Source of the DNA: Pseudomonadota bacterium
Lineage (GTDB): Bacteria > Pseudomonadota > Gammaproteobacteria > Burkholderiales > Burkholderiaceae_C
Assembly: GCA_030538605.1 (NCBI GenBank)
Contig: JAUNTQ010000012.1
Coordinates: forward strand, 1-52,787
DNA length: 52,787 bases
Reading direction: 5' to 3'
The notes beneath the pieces were generated by a model that saw nothing but the letters and a program-made list of their open reading frames with translations, made no database searches and was not told where the DNA came from. A program made the translations under genes and the position numbers. The stretch's first letter is position 1. Each line of letters begins with the position of its first letter. Positions 37,455 to 45,678 of the stretch are shown here, in pieces.

Positions 37455-38402
37455 ATGCGCACCGCACCCCGTCATTTCATCCTGGGCGATGGCCTGATCG
37501 GCCAGGCCGTGGCCGACGAGCTGGCCAGCACCGGCCATGCGCCCGTGCTGGCCAGCCGCAGCGGCCCCAAGGCATCCACGGCGCACCCACACGTGCGGGC
37601 CGACGCGCTGGACGGCGCGGCCCTGCGCACGGCCACGCAGGGCTGCACCCACCTGTACCTGACGCTGGGCCTGCGCTACGACACGCGCGTATGGCAGCGC
37701 GACTGGCCGCGCGTGATGCAAAACGCGATCGATGCGGCGCTGGCGCACGGCGCGGTGCTGGTGTTCTTCGACAACGTATACGCCTACGGCCCGCTGCCGC
37801 TGCAAGTGCCGATGCGCGAAGACCACCCGCGCGAGCCGCCGTCGCGCAAAGGCGCAGTGCGCGCGCAACTGCTGAACCTGATCGAGCGGGCCGCACGCAC
37901 GCAGGGCTTGCGGTGGGTGATTGGCCGCAGCGCCGACTTTTATGGCCCGGGCGTGCGCCAGTCGCCGCTGTTCGTGGCCGCCATCGAGCGGCAGTTGAAG
38001 GGCAAAGCCGCGCAGTGGATGGGCAAGCCCGACGCGCGCCACAGCTTCACCTATGTGCCCGATGCCGCGCGCGGCCTGGTGCAACTGGCGCTGGATGAAG
38101 GCGCGTGGCAGCACGCCTGGCACCTGCCCACACCCGCCGAGGCACCCACCCCGCGCCAGTTGCTCACCCATTCGGCCCGCCTGCTGGGCGCACCCGAGCG
38201 CATTCAGGTGCTGCCCGATGCGCTGCTGGGCGTGCTGAAACTCTTCATGCCCCCGCTGCGCGAATACGGCGAAATGCTGTACCAGAACCGGCAGGACTAC
38301 GTGTTCAGCAGCGCCGCTTTCATGGCGCGTTATTCGGACTTTGCGGTCACGCCGTATGAGGAGGGCGTGGCGTGGATGACGGCTTCCTTTCGCCGCCCAT
38401 GA
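37455..38402 (+). CDS. NAD-dependent epimerase/dehydratase-like protein
   Basis: A 315-aa extended short-chain dehydrogenase. The Rossmann loop is degenerate: FILGDGLIGQAVADELAS instead of GxxGxxG. VFFDNVYAYGPL and FYGPGVRQSPLF are family-like, but the YxxxK catalytic pair is not evident (SRKGAVRAQLL follows instead). It probably binds NAD(P) with an atypical active site, or acts as a regulator like NmrA proteins. ATG 37455 is chosen over the open frame upstream, which enters the LysR gene. Confidence 0.82.
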   Translation: MRTAPRHFILGDGLIGQAVADELASTGHAPVLASRSGPKASTAHPHVRADALDGAALRTATQGCTHLYLTLGLRYDTRVWQRDWPRVMQNAIDAALAHGAVLVFFDNVYAYGPLPLQVPMREDHPREPPSRKGAVRAQLLNLIERAARTQGLRWVIGRSADFYGPGVRQSPLFVAAIERQLKGKAAQWMGKPDARHSFTYVPDAARGLVQLALDEGAWQHAWHLPTPAEAPTPRQLLTHSARLLGAPERIQVLPDALLGVLKLFMPPLREYGEMLYQNRQDYVFSSAAFMARYSDFAVTPYEEGVAWMTASFRRP

Positions 38403-38499
38403 CACGCCGCGCCTGGTGGTGGCCCAGGCCGTGGTCGTGCCAAGACGTGACTCTCATAATCAGCGTCCCCCACACAGAAATGCTGAACGCTGCCGCCCC

Positions 38500-39453
38500 A
38501 TGTTTCAACGCGACAAGCTGCGCCATATCGAATCCTTTCTGCACGCTGCGCGCCTGGGCAGCTTCACGGCTGCGGCGCAGGCGCTGGATCTGACGCCTGC
38601 GGCCGTCAGCAAGAACGTTGCCGCGCTGGAGGCTGCGCTGGGGGTGCGGCTGTTCAACCGCACCACGCGCTCCTTGAGCCTGACCGACGAAGGCCAGCAC
38701 TTTCAGGTGCAGGCGCAAGAGGCGATGGACATCCTGACGCGCGCCGTCGAAAGTGTGGGCCCGGCCGGTGCCGAGGTGGCGGGCACGGTGCGCATGTCCG
38801 TCAGCAACGTGATCGGGCGACAACTGATTCTGCCGCTGGCCAGCGGCCTGCTGACGCGGCACCCGGCCTTGCAACTGGAGCTGGACTTCGACGACCGCGT
38901 GGTCGATTTCGTGCAGGCCGGCTACGACCTGGTGGTGCGCGGCGGCCACATTGCCGACTCGGCCCTGATCGCGCGGCCCATCGGCGTGCTGACGATGTGC
39001 CTGGCGGCGTCGCCCGCCTACCTGGCACACCACGGCGTGCCAACCACGCCCGAAGAGCTGCCGCACCACCGGCTGCTGGCGCGGCGTTTTCTCAATGGCC
39101 GGGTGCAGACGTGGCGGTTTCGCTCCCCCGGCGGAGCCGTTCACCCTTTCGAGCCAGCGCCGCGTGCCCTCACCGTGACCGACCCGGAGGGCCTGCTGGC
39201 TGCTGTGCTGGATCATCTGGGCATTGCCGAGCTGCCCGTCTACCTGGCCTGGCCCCATTTGCAAAGCGGCGCGCTGAAGGTGCTGCTGCCCGGCGTGCAC
39301 CACGCGGGCGACTACCAGCTTGCGCTTCAGTACCCGCATCGTGCCCTGCTGGCACCGCGCGTGCGCACCGTGGCCGACTACTTGCTCGCGCAACTCGCGC
39401 GCGACGAACGCCTGCATGTGGGCACTGACGTGCTGGCGGCGTTCGCGGCCTGA
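38500..39453 (+). CDS. LysR-family regulator (2)
   Basis: A 317-aa regulator; HTH AARLGSFTAAAQALDLTPAAVSKNVAALEAALGVRLFNRTTRSLSLT and an effector domain resembling the CrgA/DmlR group (GRQLILPLASGLLTRHPALQLELDFDDRVVDFVQAGYDLVVRGG). ATG 38500 is the family start. It lies 97 bp after the epimerase gene in the same direction, and convergent with the detoxification operon. The 39454-39671 gap holds two repeats. Confidence 0.92.
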   Translation: MFQRDKLRHIESFLHAARLGSFTAAAQALDLTPAAVSKNVAALEAALGVRLFNRTTRSLSLTDEGQHFQVQAQEAMDILTRAVESVGPAGAEVAGTVRMSVSNVIGRQLILPLASGLLTRHPALQLELDFDDRVVDFVQAGYDLVVRGGHIADSALIARPIGVLTMCLAASPAYLAHHGVPTTPEELPHHRLLARRFLNGRVQTWRFRSPGGAVHPFEPAPRALTVTDPEGLLAAVLDHLGIAELPVYLAWPHLQSGALKVLLPGVHHAGDYQLALQYPHRALLAPRVRTVADYLLAQLARDERLHVGTDVLAAFAA

Positions 39454-39507
39454 TCGGGGTGCAAGCCCTTGCCGGGAAAGGCGGCGCATGAGGGAGGGTC
39501 AAGCAGG

Positions 39508-39588
39508 GCTTGCGCCATTGCGCCAGACATGACTCGCCCGGCACCTTGAAATGCCTGTGGAGGAGTCACTTTTTGCGCAGATCGTGCC
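39508..39588. repeat. About 80-bp MITE-like element, copy 1
   Basis: Starts GCTTGCGCCATTGCGCCAGA, contains CCCGGCACCTTGAAATGCCTGT, and ends CTTTTTGCGCAGATCGTG. It aligns over its length with 49324-49403, which has better-preserved terminal inverted repeats. Confidence 0.65.
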
Positions 39589-39593
39589 AAGAA

Positions 39594-39645
39594 AAAAAGG
39601 ACTCAAACCCTTGTGAATAAGGCGCTGACAGCTCCTGATAGGTGA
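39594..39645. repeat. Dispersed repeat, copy 3
   Basis: Read leftward: TATCAGGAGCTGTCAGCGCC, TTATTCACAAGGG, TTTGAGTCC and a T-run. This matches the layout of copy 4 at 48141 (AGCTGCCAGCGCT, AAGGGCTGGAGGC). It sits about 27 bp past the stop of the leftward cyclophilin-like gene. Confidence 0.55.
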
Positions 39646-39671
39646 GCATATTCGCCACATCCATCATGCGG

Positions 39672-40115
39672 TCACTCCACCTTTTCATCCATTCGTTCAA
39701 GTGTGATGCGCGTGGCGCGGCGCAGGGTGCTGAAGTCGCCGTCCAGGCGCCCCAGATACACCAGGCCCGCCGGTGCCCTGGGTCCGTGGCCATAAAACAG
39801 CGCCAGGTTGCCCCAGGGCGCGTAGTAGGTGATGTCGCCCGGCGCGCCGGTGTGGGCCGCGCCCGGCTCGGGCGGCAGGCGCGTGGGCAGGGTGGCGATT
39901 TTTTCGGTGTCGGCGTAGTCCTGCAGCGCCAGCGAGAGTGGCAACTGCGCCGCAAACGCGCGTGCGGCAACACTTTCTGTCAGTGTGGCGGTGTGCGGCT
40001 GTCCATCCAGGGTGATCTTCAGTTGCATGCGGCTCTCCTGGCGGCGCGGCGCTTGTGCCCATGCGCGCGGGGCAGCCAGCGCCGCGCCAAGCGTGAGGGC
40101 TGTGCGACGGCGCAT
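39672..40115 (-). CDS. Exported cyclophilin-like fold protein
   Basis: A 147-aa protein with a signal peptide (MRRRTALTLGAALAAPRAWAQA) and a cyclophilin-like barrel of the Cyclophil_like2 type (MQLKITLDGQPHTATLTES, GDITYYAPWGNLALFYG, GLVYLGRLDGDFSTLR). These barrels lack prolyl-isomerase residues; they may bind small molecules. Last gene of the ten-gene block, 3 bp after the SDR stop. An internal ATG (MQLKIT) with AGGAG nearby could give a cytoplasmic form. Confidence 0.82.
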   Translation of the reverse strand: MRRRTALTLGAALAAPRAWAQAPRRQESRMQLKITLDGQPHTATLTESVAARAFAAQLPLSLALQDYADTEKIATLPTRLPPEPGAAHTGAPGDITYYAPWGNLALFYGHGPRAPAGLVYLGRLDGDFSTLRRATRITLERMDEKVE

Positions 40116-40118
40116 GGT

Positions 40119-40868
40119 TCAGAACGCCTGGCGCGTGGGGCGCAGGGTGATTTCGTTGATGGCCACGTCGGCGGGCTGCTCGATGGCGTAGGCCACGGCG
40201 CGGGCAACTGAATCAGCGGGGATTTCATAGGCGTCGTAGAACTGCTTCATGGCCGCTGCGGCGTCGGGGTCTGAGCTGCCGTGCTTCAGCTCGCTTTCTA
40301 CTGCGCCGGGGTAGAGCGTGGTCACGCGGATGTTGTCGTCGGCCACTTCCATGCGCAGGCCCTCGCTGATGGCCTTGACGGCAAATTTGGTGGCGCTGTA
40401 GACGGTGCCCACGCCGCCCGACACCTTCAGCCCCGCCACCGACGACAGGTTGATGATGTGCCCGCTTTTTTGCGCCTGCATGCCGGGCAGCACGGCAGCG
40501 ATGCCGTAGAGCACGCCTTTGATGTTGACGTCGATCATGCGGTCCCATTCGTCCACCTTCAGCTTGGCCAGCGGTGCCATTGGCATCACGCCTGCGTTGT
40601 TGACCAGCACGTCGATGCGGCCAAACGTGGCAATGGCTTGCTGCGCCAGCTTGTGCACGTCGGCGCGGCTGGCCACGTCGGTGGTCACGGCCAGCGCCTG
40701 CCCGCCAGCGGCGGTGATGTCGGCCACCAGCGCTTGCAGGCGATCGGCGCGGCGCGCGGCCAGCACCAGTTTGGCGCCGTGCGCGGCCAGGTGGCGCGCC
40801 GTGGCCTCGCCCAGGCCGCTGGATGCGCCGGTGATGACGATGACTTTGTTTTCGATTTCGTTGCTCAT
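40119..40868 (-). CDS. Short-chain dehydrogenase/reductase
   Basis: A 249-aa classical SDR, cytoplasmic. NAD(P) loop [23 protein letters not shown], catalytic Ser in [11 protein letters not shown] and Tyr/Lys in [19 protein letters not shown] after strand 2 suggests NADP preference. It probably reduces a carbonyl made or handled by the neighbouring enzymes. Start ATG 40868 (MSNEIENK). Related to YdfG-like aldehyde/ketone reductases seen in similar clusters. Confidence 0.93.
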   Translation of the reverse strand: MSNEIENKVIVITGASSGLGEATARHLAAHGAKLVLAARRADRLQALVADITAAGGQALAVTTDVASRADVHKLAQQAIATFGRIDVLVNNAGVMPMAPLAKLKVDEWDRMIDVNIKGVLYGIAAVLPGMQAQKSGHIINLSSVAGLKVSGGVGTVYSATKFAVKAISEGLRMEVADDNIRVTTLYPGAVESELKHGSSDPDAAAAMKQFYDAYEIPADSVARAVAYAIEQPADVAINEITLRPTRQAF

Positions 40869-40917
40869 GGTGTGCTCTCGTTGCAAAAAAAACGGTGATG
40901 AAGGGAGGGCTGCGCGC

Positions 40918-41532
40918 TTACTTCTGCGCCAGCCGCTGCACGAGCTGGCGCTGGTAGTCGGGCAGGCGCGCTGCCGATGCGCCCTCGAACACCAGCGGCG
41001 GCAGGTACATCATGCCCGCGTGGGCGGCGCTGGCTTGCATGGGCAGAAACACGTCGGCCAATGACACGCCGATGCGCCCCTTGGGGCCGTAGGTGCTGCT
41101 GCCGCCTGCGGCGGTGCTCACCACCAGCATTTGCTTGCCCTGCCACAGGCCGGGGCCGACGCTGCCCCACACGTCGTTCAGATACGCCTTCATCATGGGC
41201 GCGATGTTGAACCAGTGGGTGGGGAACATGAACACGATGCGTTCGTGCTGTTGGGTGAGCGCGTACTCGACCCGCGCGTCGATGGCGCGGGTGTCAAAGC
41301 CGTAGAGCGTCTCCAGATGGCGCACGGTGACATTGCCCACGCCCTCGGCGGCTTGCTGCAAGCCTTTGGTCAGCACAGAACGCTCGGGGTAGGGGTGCGA
41401 GACGATGACCAGGGTTTTGACGGGCGCGCGGGGCGACTGCGTTTGCGACTGCGCTTGCGTTTGCGCAGCAGCGGGGGCAGCGGCCAGCACTGCGCCAGTG
41501 GCTTTGAGAATGTCGCGGCGGTGGGGGGACAT
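40918..41532 (-). CDS. Tat-type flavodoxin-fold NAD(P)H oxidoreductase
   Basis: A 204-aa protein. The start [23 protein letters not shown] has a twin-arginine pattern (HRRDILK) and hydrophobic core, then a Gln-rich linker. The rest is a flavodoxin-like quinone reductase of the MdaB/KefF/NQO group: [19 protein letters not shown] (phosphate loop), [39 protein letters not shown] proteins exported by Tat fold first in the cytoplasm, which fits. A periplasmic NAD(P)H-using enzyme would be odd because NAD(P)H is cytoplasmic, so its reductant or the signal's function needs explaining. Confidence 0.85.
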   Translation of the reverse strand: MSPHRRDILKATGAVLAAAPAAAQTQAQSQTQSPRAPVKTLVIVSHPYPERSVLTKGLQQAAEGVGNVTVRHLETLYGFDTRAIDARVEYALTQQHERIVFMFPTHWFNIAPMMKAYLNDVWGSVGPGLWQGKQMLVVSTAAGGSSTYGPKGRIGVSLADVFLPMQASAAHAGMMYLPPLVFEGASAARLPDYQRQLVQRLAQK

Positions 41533-41545
41533 GTCGGCGTTTCCT

Positions 41546-41953
41546 TTAAGGTTGACTGGCCACTGCAAGGCCCTCGACGATGTAGGCGCGGGTGTTGCCC
41601 GCGCGCTGGCGGATGGGGCGCAGCGCGCGGTATTCGGGCGAGTCGTACCAGGCGCGCGCCTGCGCCAGGCTGTCAAAGCGCACCATCACCAGCCGCCCTT
41701 GCGCGCCCATGCCTTCTTTGACGTTCGCCTCGCCGCCGCGCACCACGTAGCGGCCACTGTAGGGCGCAAAGGTGGACTCAACCTGCGCGCTGTAGGGGCG
41801 TATGGCCTCGGCGTCGGTGGGCTGAAATTCGGCCACGTAGTAGGCTGGGCGGGCAGCAGTGACGGCGGCGGACTCGGCAGCCGTTTGTGCGTGCGCGGCG
41901 CTGCCGACGAGCAGCGCCAGCACAGCCAGGCTGCGACCAATGACGTGTTGCAT
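41546..41953 (-). CDS. Exported DUF1330 protein
   Basis: A 135-aa protein with a Sec signal (MQHVIGRSLAVLALLVGSAAHAQ) and one DUF1330 domain (AYYVAEFQPTDAEAIRPYSAQ, YVVRGGEANVKEG, VMVRFDSLAQARAWYDSPEYRALRPIRQ), a dimeric alpha-beta barrel. DUF1330 proteins are usually cytoplasmic, so the signal is notable. Between the flavodoxin and CMD genes with 13-19 bp gaps. Confidence 0.87.
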   Translation of the reverse strand: MQHVIGRSLAVLALLVGSAAHAQTAAESAAVTAARPAYYVAEFQPTDAEAIRPYSAQVESTFAPYSGRYVVRGGEANVKEGMGAQGRLVMVRFDSLAQARAWYDSPEYRALRPIRQRAGNTRAYIVEGLAVASQP

Positions 41954-41972
41954 GGCGGTGCCTTTCGCGCGC

Positions 41973-42707
41973 TCAAGCCTTGTTGTCATACGCCTGTTGC
42001 ACCACGGCGATGCAGGGCACCACAGTGGGCCAGCCGGCGTAGAACGCGGTGTGGGTGAGTACTTCGCCCATTTGCTCGCGTGTGATGCCCTGGGCAATGC
42101 CGCGCGCCATGTACACACCCAGAAAGTCGCGCAGCCCCTGGGCAATGAGCGCCACCACGCTGATGAGGGCGCGGTCACGCGGGCTGAGGGCAGGGCGCAG
42201 CCACACGTCGTGGTACAGCAAGTCCACACTGAAATCGGCCATGCCGGGGGCAAAGGGGCGGATGTTCTGCTCGATCAGGCCCATGAAGAAGTCGTTGTCG
42301 GGCAGCGCCTGGGCGGTGGGCAGGTGAGGTGCGTCAAGTGGGGGCAACTGCGCCTCGTCGATGCCGCGCGCCTTGTAGATGTCCTTGAGCACGGCCACGG
42401 CGCTGAAGGCGTTGGACCAGCCTGCGTAAAAGGCCATGTGCAAAACGGTTTCGGACAGCTCGGCGGGGGTGACGCCAACGTCCAGTGCTTTTTGAAAGTA
42501 ATGCGCCATGCCTGTGGTTTGCGCACGGGCGATGAGCGCCGCGCTGGTGACAAGGGCGCGGTCGCGCTGGCTCAAGGCCGGGCGGCTCCACAACGCGCCC
42601 ACGATGGCGCTGCTGGTGAGATGCGCCAGCGTGGGCGAGACGCTGGCGACGTCGGCGGGGCTGACGGCGGAAGGGATAACGGTTTGTTGGGTGGTTGAGG
42701 TGGTCAT
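41973..42707 (-). CDS. Carboxymuconolactone decarboxylase family protein, two domains
   Basis: A 244-aa protein with two CMD modules: LSQRDRALVTSAALIARAQ...ELSETVLHMAFYAGWSNAFSAV, then LSPRDRALISVVALIAQGL...QMGEVLTHTAFYAGWPTVVPC. There is no CxxC, so AhpD-like disulfide peroxidase chemistry is not expected. No signal peptide; one of three cytoplasmic members of the block. It could act on lactones, quinones or peroxides made by neighbours. Confidence 0.9.
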   Translation of the reverse strand: MTTSTTQQTVIPSAVSPADVASVSPTLAHLTSSAIVGALWSRPALSQRDRALVTSAALIARAQTTGMAHYFQKALDVGVTPAELSETVLHMAFYAGWSNAFSAVAVLKDIYKARGIDEAQLPPLDAPHLPTAQALPDNDFFMGLIEQNIRPFAPGMADFSVDLLYHDVWLRPALSPRDRALISVVALIAQGLRDFLGVYMARGIAQGITREQMGEVLTHTAFYAGWPTVVPCIAVVQQAYDNKA

Positions 42708-42747
42708 GATGGGTTGCTTGTTGAAAAAAGGTGAAGAAAAACCGCTG

Positions 42748-43974
42748 TCAAAGCCTGAACAGCCGCTCGGCGTTGCCGTGGGCAAACAGGGCCTTGTCGT
42801 GCGCGGAGATGGGCAGTGCTTCAAGCCAGGCGCGCGCGCCGTTCAGGCTGAGGTAGGGGTAGTCCACCGAATACAACAGGCGCTCGATGCCGATGGTCTG
42901 GCGGATGTACTCGAACTGCGGGCCGTCGCACATGCCGCTCAAGGTGACCCACACGTGCTGGCGGTACGTGTCGCTGATGCTGCGCGACAAGCCCGTGGCC
43001 TCGCGCGGCAGGCTGTCGTCCAGGCGTTGCAAAAAGAACGGCACCAGCTCGCCCCAATGGCCGCTGATGACTTGCAAGTCGGGGTAGCGGTCGAACAGGC
43101 CCGCCAGCACCATGCGCACCACGTGCACGCCTGCCTCGTTGTGCCAGCCCCAGGCAAACAGCGACAGGCGGGCCGTGAGTTCGCGGTCGAAGCCGCCGTA
43201 ATACGCCTGTTGCACCGCCGGGTGCGGCATGCCGGGGTGAATGAACAGCGGCACGCGCAGCGCATTGAGCCGCGCCAGCACGGGGGCGTATGGCGGCGCG
43301 TCGATGAAGTGCTGGCCAGGCCGGCCACTGAGCAGCACGCCCTTGAGGCCCAGCTCACCCACGGCGCGGTCCAGCTCGCGCGCGGCCGCTGGCGGGTCTT
43401 GCCAGGGCAGCGCGGCAAAGCCAGCAAAACGCCCCGGGTGCTGGCGCGCGGCGGCGGCCATGCGGTCGTTGGCCGCAGCAATCAATGCCACCGCTTGCTC
43501 GCCTTCAATCCACTGGTGCATACCACCGTAGGACAGCACTTGCATGTCAATGCCGTGCGCGTTCATCTCGTCGATGCGCCCCTGGCCCATGTCGAACGCC
43601 TTGGCAGTGGCCACTTTCGGGGCGTTGATGCGCGGGCGGTTGGTGTCGGTGCTGGCACCTGTGTCGGCAAAGCGAATGCCCCAGTCGCCCGCGTAGGGGG
43701 CATCGGTGCCCATGCGCGCAGCGCTGGCCTGGCCCAGGCTGCGGTCGAGCACGTGTTCTTCCACACAAATGAGCTTCATGGCGTGTTCCTTGGATGGGAG
43801 GCTGGTTTGTGCCTGCATGGCAGACGCGGGCGGCGTGGTGCTGGCGGGGCGGCTGACAGCAGCCGGTCGAGGGCTGATGCCGGATGCGGGTGGCAGGCTG
43901 GCACCGCCAGCGCGCACGGCGGGGGTCAGCGCCATTGCGGCCAGTGCAGCGGCCAGGGCATGACGGCGTTGCAT
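42748..43974 (-). CDS. Amidohydrolase family 2 protein, gamma-resorcylate decarboxylase-like
   Basis: TIM-barrel protein of PF04909. The metal/catalytic residues follow the pattern of gamma-resorcylate and dihydroxybenzoate decarboxylases: ICVEEHVLD (Glu and His), LFIHPGMPH, ISGHWGE, and YSVDYPYLS (Asp). Non-oxidative decarboxylation of a hydroxy-aromatic acid is the best guess. Two starts are possible. ATG 43974 (408 aa, used here) has a signal peptide MQRRHALAAALAAMALTPAVRA, a Pro/Ser-rich linker and AGAGGAA-like RBS. ATG 43779 (MKLICVEEH, 343 aa) gives the usual family start with AAGGAA. Both may be used, giving exported and cytoplasmic forms. Confidence 0.85.
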   Translation of the reverse strand: MQRRHALAAALAAMALTPAVRAGGASLPPASGISPRPAAVSRPASTTPPASAMQAQTSLPSKEHAMKLICVEEHVLDRSLGQASAARMGTDAPYAGDWGIRFADTGASTDTNRPRINAPKVATAKAFDMGQGRIDEMNAHGIDMQVLSYGGMHQWIEGEQAVALIAAANDRMAAAARQHPGRFAGFAALPWQDPPAAARELDRAVGELGLKGVLLSGRPGQHFIDAPPYAPVLARLNALRVPLFIHPGMPHPAVQQAYYGGFDRELTARLSLFAWGWHNEAGVHVVRMVLAGLFDRYPDLQVISGHWGELVPFFLQRLDDSLPREATGLSRSISDTYRQHVWVTLSGMCDGPQFEYIRQTIGIERLLYSVDYPYLSLNGARAWLEALPISAHDKALFAHGNAERLFRL

Positions 43975-43994
43975 GGTGCGATTCCTCTTGGGGC

Positions 43995-44708
43995 TCAGGT
44001 TGGCAGGGCGGCGAGTTTTTCGGCCAGCGCCGCGCCGAGAGCTGCGCCCGACTGCGGGTTCTGTCCGGTGATGAGGCGGCCATCGACGACCACTTTTTCG
44101 TGCCAGTTGGGCGCGCCCTCGTGCGTGGCACCGCGCTGCGTGAGGGTGCTGGCCAGCAGAAACGGCACCACGTGGGTGGACTGCACCTCTTCTTCCTCGG
44201 CGTCGGTGAAGGCGGCCAGGTGCTTGCCCGCCACCAGCAAGCTGCCGTCGGACAGGCGCGCATTGACCAGTGCCGCCGGGCCGTGGCACACGGCAGAGAC
44301 GATGCCGCCTTGTTCGTACACGGCGCGAATCAGGCGCTGTGCGGCGGCGCTGTCCGGAAAGTCCCACATGGTGCCGTGGCCGCCCGCAAAGAACACGGCG
44401 CCGTAGCGGGCAGGCTCCACGTCGTCCAGCCGCAGGGTGTGGGCGATGGCGTGGCGGAAATCCTTGTCGGCCCAGTAATGGGCGTTGACCGGATCGTTCA
44501 TGTCTTCCAGCCCGTCCAGTGGTGCGCTGCCGCCCTGGATGGAGGCCATCTCCACCGCAAAGCCTGCGGCTTGCAGCTTGTGCAGCGGGTGGGTGACTTC
44601 GGCCAGGTTGAAGCCGGTGGGAATGCCGCTGTCGCCCTTGACGGCGCAACTGGTGACGACGAACAGAACGGGTTTGCGTGCGGTGGATGCGGTGGGGGTG
44701 GTGGACAC
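43995..44708 (-). CDS. DJ-1/PfpI family (Hsp31-like) protein
   Basis: A 237-aa glutamine-amidotransferase-like protein with nucleophile-elbow Cys in IVSAVCHGPAALVNA, GGHGTMWDFPDS and GIPTGFNLAEVTHPLHKL, which resembles Hsp31/YajL-type glyoxalase III or deglycase proteins that handle dicarbonyls. The start is GTG 44708, backed by AAGGAG at about 8 nt; an ATG at 44771 adds 21 unlike residues. Cytoplasmic. 20 bp before the amidohydrolase start. Confidence 0.9.
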   Translation of the reverse strand: MSTTPTASTARKPVLFVVTSCAVKGDSGIPTGFNLAEVTHPLHKLQAAGFAVEMASIQGGSAPLDGLEDMNDPVNAHYWADKDFRHAIAHTLRLDDVEPARYGAVFFAGGHGTMWDFPDSAAAQRLIRAVYEQGGIVSAVCHGPAALVNARLSDGSLLVAGKHLAAFTDAEEEEVQSTHVVPFLLASTLTQRGATHEGAPNWHEKVVVDGRLITGQNPQSGAALGAALAEKLAALPT

Positions 44709-44767
44709 GGGGTTTTCTCCTTGGGGTAAATGGGTGAACGGGGTGAATGCAAAAACAGCAGATGGCT

Positions 44768-45517
44768 TCAAGGCTGGGCCTGCTCGAAGGCCAGGCCGCC
44801 CTTGCTCATCAGTACGCTGTTTTGCATGACGGCCACGCGGCGCGTGGCGATCATGTCGCGCGTCTGATCGAGGTAGGCACGAAAGTGCGCGGTGGCCCGG
44901 TGAGCCTGGTAGGCGGCTTCATCGGCGTAAATTTCAAGAAACAGCCACTGGTGAGGCTGGCCCTTGACGGTGGCGGCGTACATGGCCAGCACACCCGGCT
45001 CGTGCTGCATCGAGCGGGCCATCTCCCACTGCACGATGCGGGAAAAATCGGCCACGCGCTCGGGGTGCAGGGTGATTTCGGCCAGGCGCACCTGCGGCAG
45101 CGGCGCGGGGCCGGTCACGGTCAGCGCTGCGGGCTTTTCGGCCAGAAAGCGCGGCTCGGTCTCGATCAGCTTCTTGCCGGGCAGGATGTCTTGCGTGGTG
45201 GCCAGAAACTGCTTGAAATGGGGCGAGGCGGCGTGCGCCCGAAAAGCAGCCTGGTCGGCATATACCTCGAACACGTAGGCGGCCAACGGGTCGTCTTGCC
45301 GGGTAAAGGCGTGCATGGCCAGCGTGCCCGGCTCTTGCCGAACCGATGTGACGATGTTGGCCTGCCCCGCCGCATCGAATGCCTGGGTTTGCCCCGGCGC
45401 AATACGCAGCTCGAAGAAGCGCACCAGGGGGGCGGATTGCGCGGCGGACAGGGTGCTGGCTGCGCACAGCGCCATGGCGGCAAAGGTTTTGCGAAAAGTC
45501 TTGGCTGGTGTGTTCAT
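44768..45517 (-). CDS. Exported tandem ABM-domain monooxygenase-like protein
   Basis: A 249-aa protein with signal peptide MNTPAKTFRKTFAAMALCAASTLSAAQ and two antibiotic-biosynthesis-monooxygenase (ABM/YgiN-like) barrels: FFELRIAPGQTQAFDAAG...YVFEVYADQAAFRAHAASPHFKQF and LAEITLHPERVADF...WLFLEIYADEAAYQAHRATAHFRAYL. YgiN-type proteins oxidise quinols without cofactor, suggesting quinone chemistry in the periplasm. First gene of the second transcript of the block, with an operator-like dyad 29 bp upstream. Confidence 0.88.
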   Translation of the reverse strand: MNTPAKTFRKTFAAMALCAASTLSAAQSAPLVRFFELRIAPGQTQAFDAAGQANIVTSVRQEPGTLAMHAFTRQDDPLAAYVFEVYADQAAFRAHAASPHFKQFLATTQDILPGKKLIETEPRFLAEKPAALTVTGPAPLPQVRLAEITLHPERVADFSRIVQWEMARSMQHEPGVLAMYAATVKGQPHQWLFLEIYADEAAYQAHRATAHFRAYLDQTRDMIATRRVAVMQNSVLMSKGGLAFEQAQP

Positions 45518-45545
45518 GACACGATCGTGCCGCGAACGCTTGCCG

Positions 45546-45579
45546 ATTGAAAGGCATCAGCGGTCGAATGACTTTCAAT
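45546..45579. promoter_or_regulatory. Operator-like dyad O2
   Basis: ATTGAAAG and CTTTCAAT form the ends; read leftward the core is AAAGTCATTCGA, 5 bp, then GATGCCTTT. It shares CATTCGA...GATG with dyad O1 and lies 29 bp before the ABM start codon. Probably bound by the same LysR-type regulator. Confidence 0.65.
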
Positions 45580-45678
45580 GGGCGGTTGCAAATGCCCGTG
45601 TCAACGGCCCCCGAATGGCAGCGCGAAGGCTGCCAGTGTTTTCTCGTGGTGTGGCCGTTTTTTGTGCTGCCGGGGGCG

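Noticed and set aside
43975..44649. Upstream extension of the amidohydrolase frame
   Set aside because: It overlaps the DJ-1 gene in another frame and looks like GC shadow; the signal-peptide ATG at 43974 is the earliest credible start.
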